6,247 bases of DNA from Prevotellaceae bacterium (lineage in GTDB: Bacteria > Bacteroidota > Bacteroidia > Bacteroidales > Bacteroidaceae), in NCBI GenBank assembly GCA_022508685.1, contig JAFLUS010000121.1, forward strand, positions 1 to 6,247. The letters are read 5' to 3'. Shown one piece after another: positions 5,523-6,247 of this stretch. Position 1 is the stretch's first letter; each line of letters starts with the position of its first letter. A program made the position numbers and the translations under genes. The notes below the pieces were generated by a model. It worked only from the letters and a program-made list of their open reading frames with translations. It searched no databases and had not been told where the DNA came from.

Positions 5523-6225
5523 CCTCCGCAAAACGGCTTCAGCCGCAACGACGACGCCACGGCACCGCGTGCCGGCGCATCGCACCGCAGGCATGCTCGT
5601 CAGCATGCTCCTGCTCCTGTCGTGGGGCACAGCCACCCTCTCGGCACAGACCATCGTTGCCAACGACGCCGACGCAGAGCACTTCACCGGCCGCCCCATC
5701 TTCTCGCACGGCATCAACTACGCCGGCACCGTGATGTACGACGGCGAAGAAATCCCATGGTTCATCTTCAACGACTACTACTGCTTTGGAAAACTCGTGT
5801 TCAAGAACGAACGCGAAATGAAACGCTACTACCGCATCGCCAACAACATCAAGAAAGTCTATCCCCTCGCCGTCGAAATCCAGCACGAAGTGCAGACGCA
5901 CATCAACCACATGGATTCCCTCCCCGACAAGGAAGCCAAAGACCGCTACATGAGCGACATGGAGAAATACCTGAAAAAGAAATACACACCCCGCATGAAG
6001 GAACTCACCTTCACGCAAGGCAAACTCCTCATCAAACTCATCGACCGCCAGTGCAACCAAACCTCCTACGCACTCATCAAGACCTACATGGGTAAGTTCA
6101 AGGCCGGCGTCTACAACGCCTTCGCCACCCTCTTCGGCGCCAGCCTCAAGAAGGAATACGACCCCGAAGTCGACGACCGCCTGACGGAACGCTGCATCCT
6201 CCTGATTGAAAGCGGACAAATGTAG
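5512..6225 (+). CDS. secreted DUF4294-domain protein
   Basis: Protein of 237 aa that I recognise as a DUF4294 family member, a Bacteroidetes family with no function known to me. A basic, unusually long N-region (residues 1-27) precedes a hydrophobic core MLVSMLLLLSWGTATLSA (28-45), and signal peptidase I would cut at SA45|Gln46. The mature part starts with acidic residues, then the conserved block YDGEEIPWFIFNDYYCFGK (76-94), followed by a mainly helical, charged region (98-165; KNEREMKRYYRIANNIKKVY, then many Lys/Glu) and IDRQCNQTSYALIKTYMGKF (177-196). The C-terminus keeps DPEVDDRLTERC (217-228). No catalytic motif is evident. The ATG at 5512 lies inside the end of the cyclotransferase gene, implying coupled translation. 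A GTG at 5569 would give a more normal signal peptide and is a real alternative; ATG at 5593 would lose the basic N-region. Its predicted N-terminal Gln makes it a possible substrate of the neighbouring cyclase. Confidence 0.85.
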   Translation: MNNSLRKTASAATTTPRHRVPAHRTAGMLVSMLLLLSWGTATLSAQTIVANDADAEHFTGRPIFSHGINYAGTVMYDGEEIPWFIFNDYYCFGKLVFKNEREMKRYYRIANNIKKVYPLAVEIQHEVQTHINHMDSLPDKEAKDRYMSDMEKYLKKKYTPRMKELTFTQGKLLIKLIDRQCNQTSYALIKTYMGKFKAGVYNAFATLFGASLKKEYDPEVDDRLTERCILLIESGQM

Positions 6226-6243
6226 GCAGAAACTGCGTTTGTC
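6215..6243 (+). terminator. possible hairpin at the end of the DUF4294 gene
   Basis: GACAAA (6215-6220) can pair with TTTGTC (6238-6243), and inside it GCAG (6226-6229) can pair with CTGC (6233-6236) around an AAA loop, leaving unpaired bases on the left arm. The structure spans the stop codon at 6223-6225. No T-run is visible before the window ends at 6247, so a role as terminator cannot be judged. Confidence 0.2.
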
Positions 6244-6247
6244 ATCA

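Noticed and set aside
5591..5610. Direct repeat GCATGCTC within the DUF4294 signal sequence (5591-5598, 5603-5610)
   Set aside because: It encodes repeated Met-Leu in a hydrophobic signal core; a coding coincidence is the simplest explanation.
5130..6219. Long - strand frames opposite the cyclotransferase and DUF4294 genes (5130-5717 and 5539-6219)
   Set aside because: Val/Glu/Asp/His-rich antisense shadows of well-supported + strand genes, with no promoter box or family signal.

Overview
The window reads as chromosomal DNA of a Bacteroidales bacterium, most likely a GC-rich relative of Prevotellaceae. That placement is inference. It rests on two exact TAnnTTTG promoter elements (the Bacteroidetes -7 box), no clear Shine-Dalgarno sequences before the starts, families typical of this phylum (DUF4861, DUF4294, lipoprotein-type glutaminyl cyclase), and strongly C- or G-ending codons. 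All five genes lie on the + strand and are densely packed. I see no rRNA, tRNA, CRISPR array, transposase, prophage gene or insertion sequence.

Layout: positions 1-181 hold an unassigned left edge, a perfect 9-bp inverted repeat and a TATCTTTG promoter box. Gene 1 (182-1441) encodes a secreted DUF4861 protein of unknown function, and its stop overlaps by 4 bases the start of dprA (1438-2571), the DNA-processing/competence protein. A bulged hairpin followed by seven T residues straddles the dprA stop and looks like an intrinsic terminator. Gene 3 (2620-4398) is a cytoplasmic fusion of a PuuD-like class I glutamine amidotransferase hydrolase (peptidase C26) to a complete M19 dipeptidase. A 134-base AT-rich gap carries a second exact promoter box (TAATTTTG), a 9-bp direct repeat 21 bp apart and a possible 16-codon ORF. 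Gene 4 (4533-5522) is a lipoprotein M28-family glutaminyl-peptide cyclotransferase, and it overlaps by 11 bases gene 5 (5512-6225), a secreted DUF4294 protein.

There are thus probably three transcription units: DUF4861-dprA, the fusion enzyme alone, and cyclotransferase-DUF4294. Two points deserve attention. The C26-M19 fusion keeps all recognisable active-site residues of both halves, so one polypeptide may remove a gamma-glutamyl group and then split the remaining dipeptide, or do both on one small peptide pool. The cyclotransferase is translationally coupled to a protein whose predicted signal-peptidase site is SA|Q. This matches the reported Bacteroidetes 'Q-rule', in which exported proteins start with Gln that is cyclised to pyroglutamate. 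I found no clear evidence of a wholly new defence, mobile or RNA system here.
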